Origin: Sindora glabra
Taxonomy: Eukaryota > Streptophyta > Magnoliopsida > Fabales > Fabaceae
DNA length: 64,000 nt
Direction of reading: 5' to 3'
Assembly: GCA_020226215.1 (NCBI GenBank)
Contig: CM035225.1
Coordinates: forward strand, 19,479,868-19,543,867
The notes beneath the pieces were generated by a model. It had not been told where the DNA came from. It saw only the letters and a list, made by a program, of their open reading frames with translations, and did not search any database. Shown here in pieces: positions 22,630 to 35,358 of this stretch. The position numbers and the translations under genes are program-made. The number at the start of each line of letters is the position of its first letter. Positions within the stretch are counted from its first letter, which is position 1.

Positions 22630-25600
22630 TATAGAAAATTTTTGATATTCTAAACAATATGTTACATTTAAATCGAAGGATGCATTATGGAAAATTTCTA
22701 TTAATACTACTAAACCTTGAATATTTTTATAAAAAATTTTCAGCTAATTTTTCACTTAACAACAAATAAGTTTACATTAATATATGTGTCTCTTGATTTG
22801 ATTATATTTTCTAAAATGGACTCTTCTAAACTATTAGATATATTTTAAAAGATAAAGTATATTACCATAATTGTTGATAAAAAATTTAAAGGAGTGGATA
22901 CTTACAATTTTAAAAATTACTTTTTAATTAATTGTTATTTATTTAATTCTCAATCTACCCCCTATAATGCATTTTATACTTTAGAGGATCCAATTCATAT
23001 TTACTATTGGCATGTATTTTTCTTTCTTTATTCTGCAATATACATGCCTTATACTTCCCCTAGGATCATGGTTTATTAATGATTTGTTAGTTGTTACTAT
23101 ATTGTTAACTTGATTGATTTGCATTTTGCTTTATTGCAGATTGATAATAGATATATAGAAATTAATCACTACTTAAGTATATATGATATGACTATGGTGT
23201 ACTAGTTGTATCCATGTATTACTATTTTAAACTATTAGATTTCATTCATTTGCATAGTATTTTATAGAATAAAATAAATTTAGTGATTAAATTTAGTAGT
23301 GCACCAGTGCAACTAGTGTACTAAAGCTTCTTCTGTTATACATATAATTATTAATAAATTTGCATTAAAATTCTAGACATAGTTGCTAAATTTCTATTTC
23401 TATATTATATATTAGTTGTAATATTCCCTATCTCATATTATGACAAGTGTCATTTCCATAATTCAACACGTGTTAATTTTTCATTTTTTTAATGTGCTGT
23501 AGTGAACCATACTTGTGCAACCAATCTTTTCTTAATGAATATTACATCATAGTAACTTATACTCTCACAATCAGTGCAGGAGGTTGAAATTTTCATTTAT
23601 ATATACTAATTTATATTAAATGCAAAGCACTAAATGCTCATTCCATTTATCTTTCTGATATTAAATTAATTTCCAATAAAAATTTGAATTCAAATTGCTT
23701 TCTATCTATTATCAGAATTCATAACTACCAAATTAGTTCAATCTTATAAAAAAAATCTTCAAATTACATTTATGTTTTATTTCTTTCCTATCTACCATTG
23801 TTTTCTCTAATATGAAAGCTTTTATCTACATTTTTTCCAATTTTATGGAATCCTACTTCTAGCTTTTTGTAACTGCTTAGTAACATTCTTATTATGTAAA
23901 TTTATTTTTACAATTTCTTTTACTTCTTTTTTTATACTCTTATTGTTCTAGATTGATTGTCCACTTTTAGTTATAAATGCTATATTTCATTGGATTTCTA
24001 TATTTTTAGCAAAGATTTGTAATTTAATCCATTATCATTAGCTTATTGGATTCTTGATGTGTAAAACTATAAAAGCATGCATTTTTTATATGGTTTATTT
24101 TATTAGGTAAATTGTTTTACTATTTCACATACTCTTTTAGAGGAAGAGATAGTTGTGCATTTTGGAGGAAATTATGAAAGAAGAGCAACTGCCATTTGAA
24201 CTACTATTTCTAAAAGTTTTTATAAATTTGCAACTGAACTCAACAAATTTGTAAACGAGCTCAATAGCATTTCTTGTTTTAAAATTTTAAATTATTTTGT
24301 TTCTATCTACATTTGATTTTACTTGAAAATTTTTCACTTTTTTTAAATTCATTTGATCCTTTTATCCTTATCTTCATCTCATTTCATATTCAATTTAAAA
24401 TTTGTAAACTTTCATCTACAATGCACCTTTTTTCATATATCTATTTGATAAAATCCCTATTTGCCTGCATATACAAATGAACAATCCTGTTTGCAATTAT
24501 CAGAGAAAGTTTGAATATGATATTAGTCTCTTCTTGTCAATATCATTTTCTTTATAAGAAAGTTTGAGTTTAGTATCTAACAATATTTTCTACTAAATAT
24601 CATAATCATTCATTTTTATTTGATGGATTCTCACTATTTAATTGCATATTTATTTTTTTAAATTCATAATATAATTAATTAATTCTTTTTCAAAATATTT
24701 TTTTAAATATTTATGTTAATTTTCTAACCTTTTTTGTCCTCATGTTTTTAACATAGTTTTCTTAAATTTTGATCAAACTATTTTATATTTATAATTATAT
24801 CAATTTTTTAATTTTGTTACCATTTTTTTTTTATAAATTTATGGCTTCAAAGTATCATTGGTCATGACTGTTAGGAAAGTTGTAGTCTATAATATTATTG
24901 TGCGGCTATATATATATACTTTTTGAATTTTAGAAGAAACTTCATTTTGTTAATTTCTATTATAATGTAACTTTTAGAGGACACTTAAATATGAATATAT
25001 TATTGCTATTTTCCTACTAAAATCTATACTTTTTCTTCCATATGAATTCAAAAATAAAAAATATTTGATATTAAAATATCAAATTTTAGTCAATAAATAA
25101 CTAGTAATTTATGGATTATATTTAATGAGTTGTCTATAATATAAAATTATTATTTTAAAAGTTTGTTTTACAAAGTACTAATATGATAAATAAAAAATTT
25201 ATTGCTATTAGAAAAGTCTATTCTTATCATAAATAATATTATTAAATAGTAATATTAATGATAATAATTATCTTAAAAAATGTTACCAAATTAATATGAT
25301 GTTTGAATTCAAACTCAATTTTTTCAATAAAACAAATTCAAAATGAATTACCTACTTGAATGTTTAGCAAAATGAGTATGGTGATGGCTTTTTTTTTTCC
25401 TTAAAATTTCTACCAAATTTTATTTTATCAAATAGATTTTCTTTTAGCTATCTTCTTCTACAAACATTATACTCTTCCATCTATTCTTTGAGAATTTTTT
25501 TCTTTGAACATTCCTAATTTCCTTCTCCTATTTTACACAATACTTATATTTTAGAAATTTTTTCTATTTGATAAAATTATTACCCACTTACAAGCCTATG

Positions 25601-26321
25601 ATTTAGGATTGTAGAAGTATGAATGAGTTTTTTTTTTTTTTTTTAGATTACAACACATATTCAGAATAGTTTAGAGTAGTTTGACTTTAACTTATAAGTA
25701 TTCAAAAGTAAAGAATATTTTTAGATTCATTTTATAAGATTTGATGTATATGAAAGAATTATGAAAGAATTTACAAGTTCAATTTTTTGTTGTATTATGA
25801 TATTAATTTTAATTATTTAATAATACACATATAATAAAGTTATAATATTTTATTTTATAAAATGTTTCTTAAAATTATTAATTGTATATTAATTTTTTAT
25901 CTAATTCTCTATATAAAAAATTAATATGTAATTATAATATTATATTATTAAAATAAATATTTATTCATGAAGTGCACGGATTACTTTCTAGTCATCTATA
26001 TCTTCTGTGCTAAAATTGCCCTTTTCCTTATTAGGACCCTTGTTAAATTCTATACAGAGAATTGACAAAATCACCATATATTTGATAAAATTGAAGAGAA
26101 AACAATACGCGTAACAACCATCCCCAGAAGACTTAAAAGTCCTTTTGGGTAATTTCTTACCGATCTCTTGGTATTGACTTGTCTTCACTGACGGGCCCGA
26201 ATTATACTCCACTTCAGAGTGGAATCGACTCCGATTGACTTTTATCTTAATTGAATATGATTCAATAAAACGTTATAGGTATTCAAACTTGATTTGAGAT
26301 CTAATTATAATAAAAAATGGA
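22630..26321. other. Long AT-rich intergenic stretch
   Basis: No supported gene in 3.7 kb. A small inverted-repeat element lies at about 23190-23330. The segment 25980-26240 is richer in G+C than its surroundings and has a 74-codon minus-strand frame, but no homology or motif is recognised. Confidence 0.5.
23190..23328. mobile_element. Short hairpin MITE
   Basis: The left arm GGTGTACTAGTTGTATCC pairs with the right arm, whose reverse complement reads AGTACACTAGTTGCACTGG; similarity continues about 30 bp per arm with a few mismatches, around an AT-rich loop. No coding capacity. The superfamily is not determined because the TSD is unclear. Confidence 0.6.
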
Positions 26322-26663
26322 TGTTATGAATAATTATTAAATGTGGATGTTCACAGGTTAAATGTTATATCCCCAATTATAATCAATTATTATGATTCAA
26401 TTATGATCAATTATATTCCTAATTATGATCATATTATTAGATTTCAATTATGATCAATTATACCTTCAATTGTGATTAATTCTATTTATGAATTATCATT
26501 ATGAGATTACAATGTTTGATCAATTTGCTCTATAAATTATTTTGTATACAGTTGAATGAAATATTCTTCTCCCTCTTGTATTTTCTTTCTCTTGTTGATA
26601 TTTCTCCTTCACCTTTTCATCTTTTTCTTTTATCATTCCTAAGTGTTTAATATTTTCATAACA
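26322..26663 (+). repeat. 5' LTR of the ancient copia
   Basis: Starts TGTTATG, ends TTTTCATAACA. It is rich in repeated AATTATGATCAATTAT units, also present in the 3' LTR. Confidence 0.92.
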
Positions 26664-26666
26664 TAT

Positions 26667-26679
26667 TATCAGCACGAGA
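26667..26679 (+). promoter_or_regulatory. Primer binding site of the ancient copia
   Basis: TTATCAGCACGAG, three bases past the LTR end. This is a primer-site form common in plant copia elements. Confidence 0.7.
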
Positions 26680-27099
26680 CTTTGATCCATTGAGGTAATT
26701 TCTTCCAAACATAAATTATTTTACTTAATCTTGTTACTTTATGCTAATATAGTAATCCTTCCATCTCATCACATTCTTCTTCCTTATTTCCTTCATATTT
26801 TGATTTTAATTTCTATAATGATTTTAACATTTTTCTCGAAGAAATAATAGTTGCAAAATATTGAATATGATATATAGAAATACAAATAAATAATGAATTA
26901 AATTGAGAAAAAGAAAACAATTCATATGTCATATTATACATTTGAGAATTTATTCCTAAATGCTAAATGAATGGATTTTTTGAAATGCATGTTAGTTTTT
27001 AGAAAATGTGAGTATTCTATATATATGGTGCACAATTGTGGATATATGGTAAATCCTTAAATATGTTATATAATATATGTTATGTTGATATAGAAAGAA

Positions 27100-27922
27100 A
27101 ATTTACTTGCATCATAAGGTTTGGCTTTACACAAAGATGAATGCAAATATTCAAGAAACTAAGTTTGGAAAAAGTAAAAGAATCATCTAGAAACAATTAG
27201 TGTATAAATATACATTTAACCTGAAGCATACTTTTCATAAAATTGATAATTTTTATAATGTTTAATCACCATATAGATTGACAATGAAATAGAAGATTGG
27301 ATTAATAGTTATATGATTAATATGTTGATTAATAATTTCTTCAATATTCAATCTCTATTATATTGAAAATTTTCTCATTCATTTTTACATATTTGTAATA
27401 GTATTATGGTAAATCTTGCAGATCTTAATTTGTGACTCTTGATATTATGAAAAAAATTTTACCTTACTATAAAAGATTCACTTATTCTTTGTAATAGTTT
27501 AAAAAAATATATGATCCAAAAAAAAAATTCTCCACTTTCATACATCCAATTTGCTCCTACAGAAAAGAATAATAAAGAAAAAGATGGGCAAAATAACAAG
27601 AATGTATGTGATGGTAAAGGTCATTAGTCTCATACCTGTCGTACGCTAAAGCATTTTATTAAGCTTTACAAAGAATTCCAAGCAAATGTAGCAACACACG
27701 ACCATTTTACTTATTAAGAAACTTATGGTCTTAAATGTCGTTGTGATCATGTTTCTTATATCAAGAACTCAACCTTCCACCAGAAGTGGATAAATGAAGA
27801 AAAGAATAATAAAGAAAAAGATGGGCAAAATAACAAGAACGTATGTGATGGTAAAGGTCATTAGTCTCGTACCTGTCGTACGCTAAAGCACTTTATTAAG
27901 CTTTACAAAGAATTCCTTGAAG

Positions 27923-27993
<71 letters not shown>

Positions 27994-28560
27994 AGAGATA
28001 AATTTTGCATGTGAAAAAGGATTTGAATTGATTTTCTTGAAGAATACTTTTAGTTGTTTATTGTCTACTTAATTCTCTAAAAGTATACTTATCTCAAAGC
28101 TATTGAGAAGTTTTTATTAAATAAAAAAATACTAAATACAAATGTTTGGTCTTCACCCTATTTCTTTTGAAAATTTGATTGGCAAAGCATCCTTATCACA
28201 TCATTACATTTAATTTATGTCCATTATTCATATATTTATAAATTAGTTTTATTTTAATGGTCTTTTTCATTAGCCAATTTTAAAAGCATTTCCATAATAT
28301 CTATCATTTTATTCTATATCAAGTTACTCGAAATTCATTTATATAAGTAATTATAATATCTGGATATGTAAATATACACCTTATTATGGTTTGTTCTTAT
28401 ATGGTTACCATGATATCACTTTAATAAGAGTCATTTTTACTTAAATGTTTCACAACCTCTTTTAGGAGATATTATATGGTTACTGAAAGGTTTTAGATTG
28501 TAGTATAGCATAAAATTGTGCACTGTTGAACCAAGCAGAATTATAAGTAGAGATATTAAA
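27100..28560 (+). pseudogene. Copia gag remnant with duplicated zinc knuckle
   Basis: The only recognisable gag part is a zinc-knuckle-like segment reading CDGKGH, a stop, then a HTCRT or RTCRT tail followed by HFIKLYKEF. It occurs twice, in a 118-bp direct repeat (27562-27679 and 27799-27916) separated by 119 bp. A long (TA)n array (about 27924-27992) then interrupts the frame. The remainder of gag is too decayed to follow. No protein is possible. Confidence 0.7.
27924..27992. repeat. (TA)n microsatellite in copia gag
   Basis: About 30 TA units directly after the second copy of the 118-bp repeat. Confidence 0.95.
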
Positions 28561-28592
28561 AGTAAGTCATAATATGTGTACCTTAACTTTCT

Positions 28593-31500
28593 ATGATTCA
28601 TTGGGTTAAGGATATTTACTATCTATTGAATCTGAAATTCTGCTTTTCTTATTTAGTATTGCAAAAGGCCAATGTTAATACTATAAATTTAATTGAAGGC
28701 TCCAGAAGAGGTAATGTTTTATTATTTGGAGAAACAAAATTACACATTGATAATGCGTTATATTTTACTAAGTCTCATAGAAACTTATTGAGTTTTAAAG
28801 ATATCTGTTAAAATGGATTTCATATCGAGATAACTAATGAAGGAAATATTAAATATCTTTTTATTGCTGATATGATCTCAGGTAACAAATGCATATTTGA
28901 AAAATTACCTGTTCTTTCATTTAGTTTGTACTACACATATATTAGTACAATTGGAACACATGCTATAATAAACCAGAAGTTTATTAATTCAAAATATTTA
29001 CTATTTGGCATGAATGATTGGGGCATCTCAGATCACTAATGATGAAGAAAATTATTAAGAATTCATATGTGCACCCATTGAAAAACTTGAAGATTTTTCA
29101 ATCTAAAGAATTCTCATGCGCTACATGTTCTTTGGGCAAATTTATTATTAAGCCATCACTAGCTAAAGTTGGAACTAAATCTCCAACATTTCTGGAATGT
29201 ATATAAGGTGACATATGTGGGCCTATACACCCACTGTGTGGACCATTTAGATATTTTATGGTATTAATAGACGCATTCCAGCAAATAGTCTCATGTATGT
29301 TGACTATTAACTTGTGATCTGTCTCTTGCAAGATTGCTTGCTCAAATTATTCGATTAAGAGCACAATTTCTAGATTACCCTATTAAGTCTATTCATCTTA
29401 ATAATGCTAGTGAATTCTCTTCTCAAACTTTTAACAACTATTGCATGTCAATAGGAATGAATGTTGAACATCCTGTAGCTTATGTTCATACATAAAATGG
29501 CTTAGCTGAATCATTTATTAAATGACTTCAATTAATAGTAAGACTCATGCTTATGAGAACAAAAACTCCCTATTTCTACTTAGGGACACAAAATTCTACA
29601 TGCAGCAACACTTGTGCATATCAGACCAATTGATTACCATAAATACTCTTTTTTACAATTGGCTTTATGGTTAGGAGTAAAAAATTTCCCATCTTAGAAT
29701 TTTTAGATGTGCAGTATATGTTCCAATAGCTCCACCACAATGTACTAAGACGAGAACTCAATGGAGATTGGGAATATATGTTGGGTATGATTCCTCTTCT
29801 ATTATAAAATATCTTGAGCTAATGATAGGGGACTTATTTACACCATGTTTTGTTGATTGTCATTTTAATGAATCGATTTTCCCAACATTAGGGGGAGAAA
29901 AGGATAAGTAGCTGGTCAAAGAAATAATATGGAATACTTTGCAAAATATTGATCCTCACACAAAGCAATGTGAACTTGAAGTTCAAAAGATAATTAATTG
30001 CTAAATGCATTCACTGACCTAAAAAGAGTGACTAAATCACATATACTAGCTGCTAATGCTCCCATAAGGATTGATATCCCCCAAGGATAATCCATCAATG
30101 AGAAAGCTAATGAGTCTAAGGCACGCCAGAAGTGTGGTAGACTAATAGGTTCAAAAGATAAAAATTCCTGCAAAAGAAAAGGAGCAATTATTGAAGATAA
30201 GCCTATTAAAGAAATATATACTCCTGAAGAGTTTACAGACATAAGAAACAATATAACTCCAGAAGAAGTTCATGTATCTAAAAATGATGAAGAAGATGAA
30301 AATAAAGAGATATCAATAAACCATGTCTCTATAGGAAAAAGACTAAACTGCAAAGAAATTATTATCGACAACATTTTTGCATATAATGTAGCGCTTAGTA
30401 TTATGAATGATAATGAGGATCATCTATCGATAAATGTCGAAGTAGATATGATTGAACAAAATGAAAAGATGTAATTCAAAAAGAATTGAATTCACTTGAA
30501 AAACGTAAAGTTTTTGGACTTGTAGTCCAAACACCTGAAGGTGTAATACCCATTGGATACAAAAGGGTATTTATGTGTAAACAAAATGAGAAAAATAAAG
30601 TTGTAAGATATAAAATACGGCTTGTTGCCTACGGTTTTATACAAAGACTTGGAATTAATTATGAGTTCACTTATTCTCCTATGGTAGATGCAATCATATT
30701 TCGTTATCTCATTAGTCTAGCAGTACATGAAAAACTTGATATGCATCTTATGGATGTTGTTATAGCCTATTTATATGGCTCACTTGATTATGATGTCTAT
30801 ATGAAAATCCTAGAAGGATTTAAGATACCTGAAGCATGTAATTCAAAGTCCCGGGAACTTTGTTCAATTAAATTACAAAAATCTTTGTATGGATTAAAGC
30901 AGTTTGGATGAAAATGGTATAACTGTCTTAGTGAATACTAATTAAAGAAAGGGTATAATAATGACCAAATATGTCTATGTGTTTTCATAAAGTAAATAAA
31001 TTTTGAATTTGCCATTATTATTGTATATGTTGATGATTTGAATATTATTGGAACTCTTGAAGAGATTCAAAAAGAAGTTAATTGTTTGAATAAAGAATTT
31101 GAAATGAAAGATCTTAGGAAAATAAAGTTTTGCCTTGGCCTGCAGATCGAGCATTCAAAAGATGAAATTTTTATACATCAATTAACTTATACCCAAAAAT
31201 GTCTTTAAAATATTTTACATGGATAAAGCACATCCATTGAGTACCCCAATGGTTGTTCGGTCACTTGATGTGAAAAAGGATATTTTTCGATCTCGAGATG
31301 ATAATGAAAAGGTTCTTGGTCCTGAAGTACCATATCTTAGTGCTATTGGTGCACTAATGTATCTTGCTAACAATACAAGACCTGATACAACTTTTGCTGT
31401 GAGCTTGTTAGCAAGATTTAGTTCCTTTCTAACTTAAAGACAATGGAATGGGATTAAACATGTCTTTCGATACCTCCAAGGTACTATTGATATAGATTTA

Positions 31501-31705
31501 TTATATATAAATGGAAAAACCACAACTCATAGGTTATGCAAATACTAGATTTTTTTTAATCCACACAGAACTCGATTTCAAACAGGCTATTTATTTACAA
31601 GCGGTAATATAGCTATTTCATGGCATTCCATTAAACAAACACTAATTGCCACCTCGGCTAATCATGCAAAGATCTTAATTGATGTTGTTAAGAGGGGGAG
31701 TTAAT
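28593..31705 (+). pseudogene. Copia pol remnant (integrase, RT, RNase H)
   Basis: Plus-strand pieces follow the copia order. 28593-28811 is the end of protease/pre-integrase (SHRNLLSFKDIC). 29018-29206 is GAG-pre-integrase and integrase (PLKNLKIFQSKEFSCATCSLGK). About 29210-29900 is the integrase core in shifting frames, ending near a GGEK motif. 30486-30911 is the RT N-part (SPMVDAIIFRYLISLAVH, then LYGLKQFG), and YVDDLNIIG follows near 31025. 31219-31437 is the RT/RNase H connection (LSTPMVVRSL, then YLANNTRPD). RNase H ends abruptly at NHAKIL with the last third missing. Dozens of stops and shifts make it a very old copy. Confidence 0.88.
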
Positions 31706-31819
31706 ACGCACTGTACTCTTTTTTCCTTAGCTATGGTTTTTATTCCACTAGGTTTTTCCTATCAAGGTTTTTAATGAGATAGTATTCTATTGTGTATTAT
31801 ATGGACATCTAAGGGGGAG

Positions 31820-32174
31820 TGTTATGAATAATTATTAAATATGGATGTTCATAGGTCAAATGTTATATTCTTAATTATGATCAATTATTATGATTCCAAT
31901 TATGATCAATTATATTCCCAATTATGATCATATTATTAGATTCCAATTATGATCAATTATACCTTTAATTGTGATCAATTCTATTTATGAATTATCATTA
32001 TGAGATTACAATGTTTGATCAATTTGTTCTATAAATATGGATTGTACAAATCATTTTATATATAGTTGAATGAAATATTCTCCTCCCCCCTTGTATTTTC
32101 TTTCTCTTCCTGATATTTCTCCTTCATCTTTTCATTTTTTTTATCATTCCCTAAGTATTTAATATTTCATAATA
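31820..32174 (+). repeat. 3' LTR of the ancient copia
   Basis: 355 bp. It is preceded by the purine tract at 31811-31819 and its terminal CATAACA has become CATAATA. Confidence 0.9.
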
Positions 32175-33411
32175 GATTTATGTTTGACTCGACTTAAAAT
32201 ATTAAAACTCAATGACCTACACAATTAACTTAATAATGATAGAAATATTGTCCAATTGTAAATGAGTTTTATACTAAATTTGGGATTGATTAATTAGAAA
32301 TTAGTTATTTTAATGTAAAATCTAATTTGTTAATAAATATATTAATTGGAAATATAAATTAATTAGAAATAAATTAAAATTGTATTAACACTTACAAACT
32401 AATAAAAAAAAGTCATACTTAATAAAAGAAGAGAATAGACTATTGATATTTTTTTAGTATATATATTTATAAGAATATATTAATATAAATGAATTGCTTG
32501 TGAGTTAAATGAGTTAAGTAGGAATAAATAGTACTCAGTTCAAATTTTTAGATGAGCTAAACTTTTTGCTCAAACTTGACAAAAATGATCATGAATTGAG
32601 CCATTTTTAAGTCGAGCTCATTGAGTAGTTGAATTGTAATGCTCTATACCCAAGATAGGAATTTAAAACATGTCAACACTACACACATGATGGCAATATC
32701 CACATGTGTGCTAGTTACAAGATAACTTCAAATATATTTTTACATACATAAGAAACTAGGATTAAACAACTCTTTGGCAAAAACAAGACAAAAGTTTATA
32801 TCAACTATTTCACCTCTTGTAATCACAAAGACCTCTTAATAATAGAATGAACAATTATCATTGAGATCAAACATTCCATAATTTAAAGTTTTAGTTAAAA
32901 AGACAAACAAGATAGAAAGAGGATATATAATATTTAAGACATATCTATGCTTAAAGATCGTCTCCTATCTCCTTCTTAATAAAAAGTGTCATCTAAAAAT
33001 AAAAGAAAAGAATGAGCTCAATGACTCAATAAGCAAATTTTTTCCTACTATTGAATTTCAAAACAAGATTTCCACATAGTTTAAATGTCTAAAGTAATTA
33101 AGTTTCTTTCACACACCTAGAATGAGCAATTCTGTATCAAAATTCAAAGGATCACAAGACTAATCTATGAAAAAATCCGATTATCAAAATAGTAGTGTAT
33201 CTCCCACTAGTAGGACCCCTGAACAAGGTCAAACAAATTTAAGAAATTATTAGGTGCCGTCTCTTACTAGAACATTTAAAGGAGTCAAACAAGTGCTCTA
33301 AGTTAGCATAAGAGCCCATATAAATAATAATCTAAAAATAGATTATTATACAATAACTTATCTTTTTTTATGTTATACCAACAGTAAGTATAAAAACTAA
33401 AAGAAACAAAA
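32175..33411. other. Intergenic DNA with a possible old LTR remnant
   Basis: From about 32637 (GTAATGCTCTATACCC) to 33300 the base composition and the phrase order resemble LTR-type sequence, but there is no second copy, TSD or coding part here. No gene is supported. Confidence 0.35.
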
Positions 33412-33414
33412 CCA

Positions 33415-33415
<1 letters not shown>

Positions 33416-33472
<57 letters not shown>

Positions 33473-33484
33473 CATACATACATA
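33416..33484. repeat. (TA)n/(TACA)n microsatellite
   Basis: A TA array passing into TACATACATACA. Confidence 0.95.
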
Positions 33485-33511
33485 TATACATATGTATACA
33501 TATATATATAT

Positions 33512-33629
33512 AATTTTGTCCGTATTTACCTATTTTGTTTCTTCACAAATATAATTCTAAATGCTATCTTGTCTATAAATTCTATTTTCTTTTATAATTG
33601 ATATATCCAATATGAATTTTGAAAAATTG

Positions 33630-33676
<47 letters not shown>

Positions 33677-33734
33677 AGATAGCATTTAGAATTATATTTG
33701 TGAAGAAACAAAATAGGCAAATACGGACAAAATT
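33512..33734. repeat. Near-perfect 66-bp inverted repeat around a TA array
   Basis: The left arm 33512-33577 begins AATTTTGTCCGTATTTACC and the right arm 33669-33734 is its reverse complement with a single mismatch (A/G at the ACC/GCC position). The 91-bp spacer is AT-rich and mostly a (TA)n array (33629-33671). The left arm is also preceded by alternating TA sequence (33494-33511). There is no coding content. Confidence 0.93.
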
Positions 33735-33859
33735 ACTTACTTGATCAATCTAATTTCAAAGTATTATGTAAAACGTACTAGACTAAAGATCTATTCCAGT
33801 TGAAGGATAGCAATTCATATCTCTAAAGAGAAAATAAATTCGTACATGATATTGATGAT

Positions 33860-34300
33860 ATTAATATTGATCGATTATCTAAAGTGTTTCAACATCCTCC
33901 CTTATTCACTAGTTTGTGCTTCCTTAATTTGGGGGATTTTAAAAAATTTTCTAAATATTCAAACAACGAAAGAGAAGTCTTTCTCTAACCATCCCTTCTC
34001 CTTGAAAATTCTAACAGAGGAAGATGTTGCACTAAACTATTTGGACACAGCCGCAATGATGAACCAAGCATGAGCCTCAGGGCAACATGAACGCCGATAG
34101 GCCAATTTATGAAGAATTCCATCTGACATGTATTTCTGATCTTCATTCATTTCATTTCTTTTGTTTCTGCGTTTGTGGCTTCCTGTTAAGATCCCTAGTT
34201 CTACGTTGAATTGTTGTTTGATTAGCTGAGAATCATATAGTCTCCTGATTGCTTGGAAACATCTATTGGCAAATATTTCTTTGCATTTCCCACACAAATT
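33860..34300 (-). pseudogene. Receptor-kinase N-lobe fragment (BIR1-like), unit 2
   Basis: The minus strand at 34297-34037 reads FANRCFQAIRRLYDSQLIKQQFNVELGI, matching the NRCFMAVKR...KRQFELEIMI strand-alpha-C region of copy 2 kinase. The VAVK lysine is replaced (AIRR). Beyond it the reading decays (QKYMSDGILHKLAY resembles the hinge YKYMPKGKLSY). The C-lobe is absent, and the 3' flank to 33860 matches 2290-2429. It is a truncated relic lying 3' of copy 2, with the same partner at 6141-6480. Confidence 0.75.
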
Positions 34301-34671
34301 CTAATTAGCTTCGCAGTTGCTTAGTTCAATGAAGCTCAGCAAACATGAAACTCAGTACTAAAGACATGTTTTCCATTTTTGAGATACGTGGCTGTTTGCC
34401 ACAACAGATCATAAATATAACTAGCCATGGAGATGCAAGGTAAACTGGATTCAAACCCAAATTATTAAGCAGTGGGTTTAATTTAGATCTGACCTCATTG
34501 AATAAACATCTGTCAGCTCCGATAATTGGGTCTGATTATTATTGCCTTGCTTGTGTATAAAAAAATTCAAAATTTTCCAATAGTCTTACAATGTTTGTCC
34601 GATACAAAAACAGAACCTTAATAACAAGCCAAGAAAACACCATGCAATAAAACAGAGGAATAAGCATCTTC

Positions 34672-35091
34672 TGTTGTCTATATCTAGGATACTCAGATAC
34701 TTAATATATCCTAATTAAAGCATAAAATTAAGTTAGAAATGCAGAAGCCTACCTCCAGCCATTGCCACGTCTGAAATTGCGCACTAATGTTCTATAATCT
34801 CCTCTTGAATTTTACCGAACAGTCACACGAATTATCACACTCGGGTACTTCCAGGTTCTGGTTTGTGCTTCTTTGATAGTGTAAATTGTTCAGAAATATA
34901 ATTGAGCATTAACTGAACCCGGGGACCCTTGTTCCATTTATATATATTCACGTTGCCAACTTCTCCCATCAAGAAGCCGTACAATCCGGTGGACGTTGAG
35001 CAGAAAAACTGCTCTCCTATTTTTACGGAGCATTTTCACCTAAACGTTGATCTGTTGCCAACATTCAGAAATAAGAGAAAAAATTGCTACA
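34672..35091 (-). repeat. 3' LTR (left) of the minus-strand copia
   Basis: 420 bp. Element orientation is minus, so this is the downstream LTR. An ORF inside it has no coding evidence. Confidence 0.95.
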
Positions 35092-35107
35092 TTCTCCCAC
35101 TTGGTCC
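35092..35107 (-). promoter_or_regulatory. Polypurine tract of the minus-strand copia
   Basis: The minus strand reads GGACCAAGTGGGAGAA directly before the LTR start TGTAGC. Confidence 0.85.
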
Positions 35108-35358
35108 ATAAAAATAAAAAGTATTCAAAAGTAGAGAAAAATCAATGTATGGATCATAGTGATAGGTCCTCTATCTATGAGTATTACCTCCCATGTATCA
35201 CGATACATTTTGCTTTCTCAATCCACCATAACTTAATGAATAAGTCTTATACTTATTCTAGGTCCTCTTAATGTTATTTTTCTTTAAACATAAATGTATA
35301 CTCCGAAATGAGAAAAATAACTTGAATAATAGCTTTATTACAAATATGCATATATACA

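Larger units (their letters stand above)
26322..32174 (+). mobile_element. Ancient Ty1/copia retrotransposon
   Basis: The 5' LTR (26322-26663, 342 bp) and 3' LTR (31820-32174, 355 bp) both start TGTTATGAATAATTATTAAAT. They differ by many substitutions and by an insert near 32033-32055. A primer-site-like TTATCAGCACGAG follows the 5' LTR and a purine tract AAGGGGGAG precedes the 3' LTR. The internal order is gag, integrase, RT, RNase H (copia order), heavily broken. The left flank (ATGGA) and right flank (GATTT) do not match, so no TSD is visible. Confidence 0.9.

Noticed and set aside
25988..26212. 74-codon minus-strand frame in a GC-richer patch
   Set aside because: Could be a worn exon or element, but no family is recognised and the frame is short.
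33512..33734. Inverted repeat as a microRNA gene
   Set aside because: Arms are nearly perfectly paired over 66 bases with a TA-array loop; this fits a foldback or siRNA source better than a miRNA precursor, and no expression data are available.
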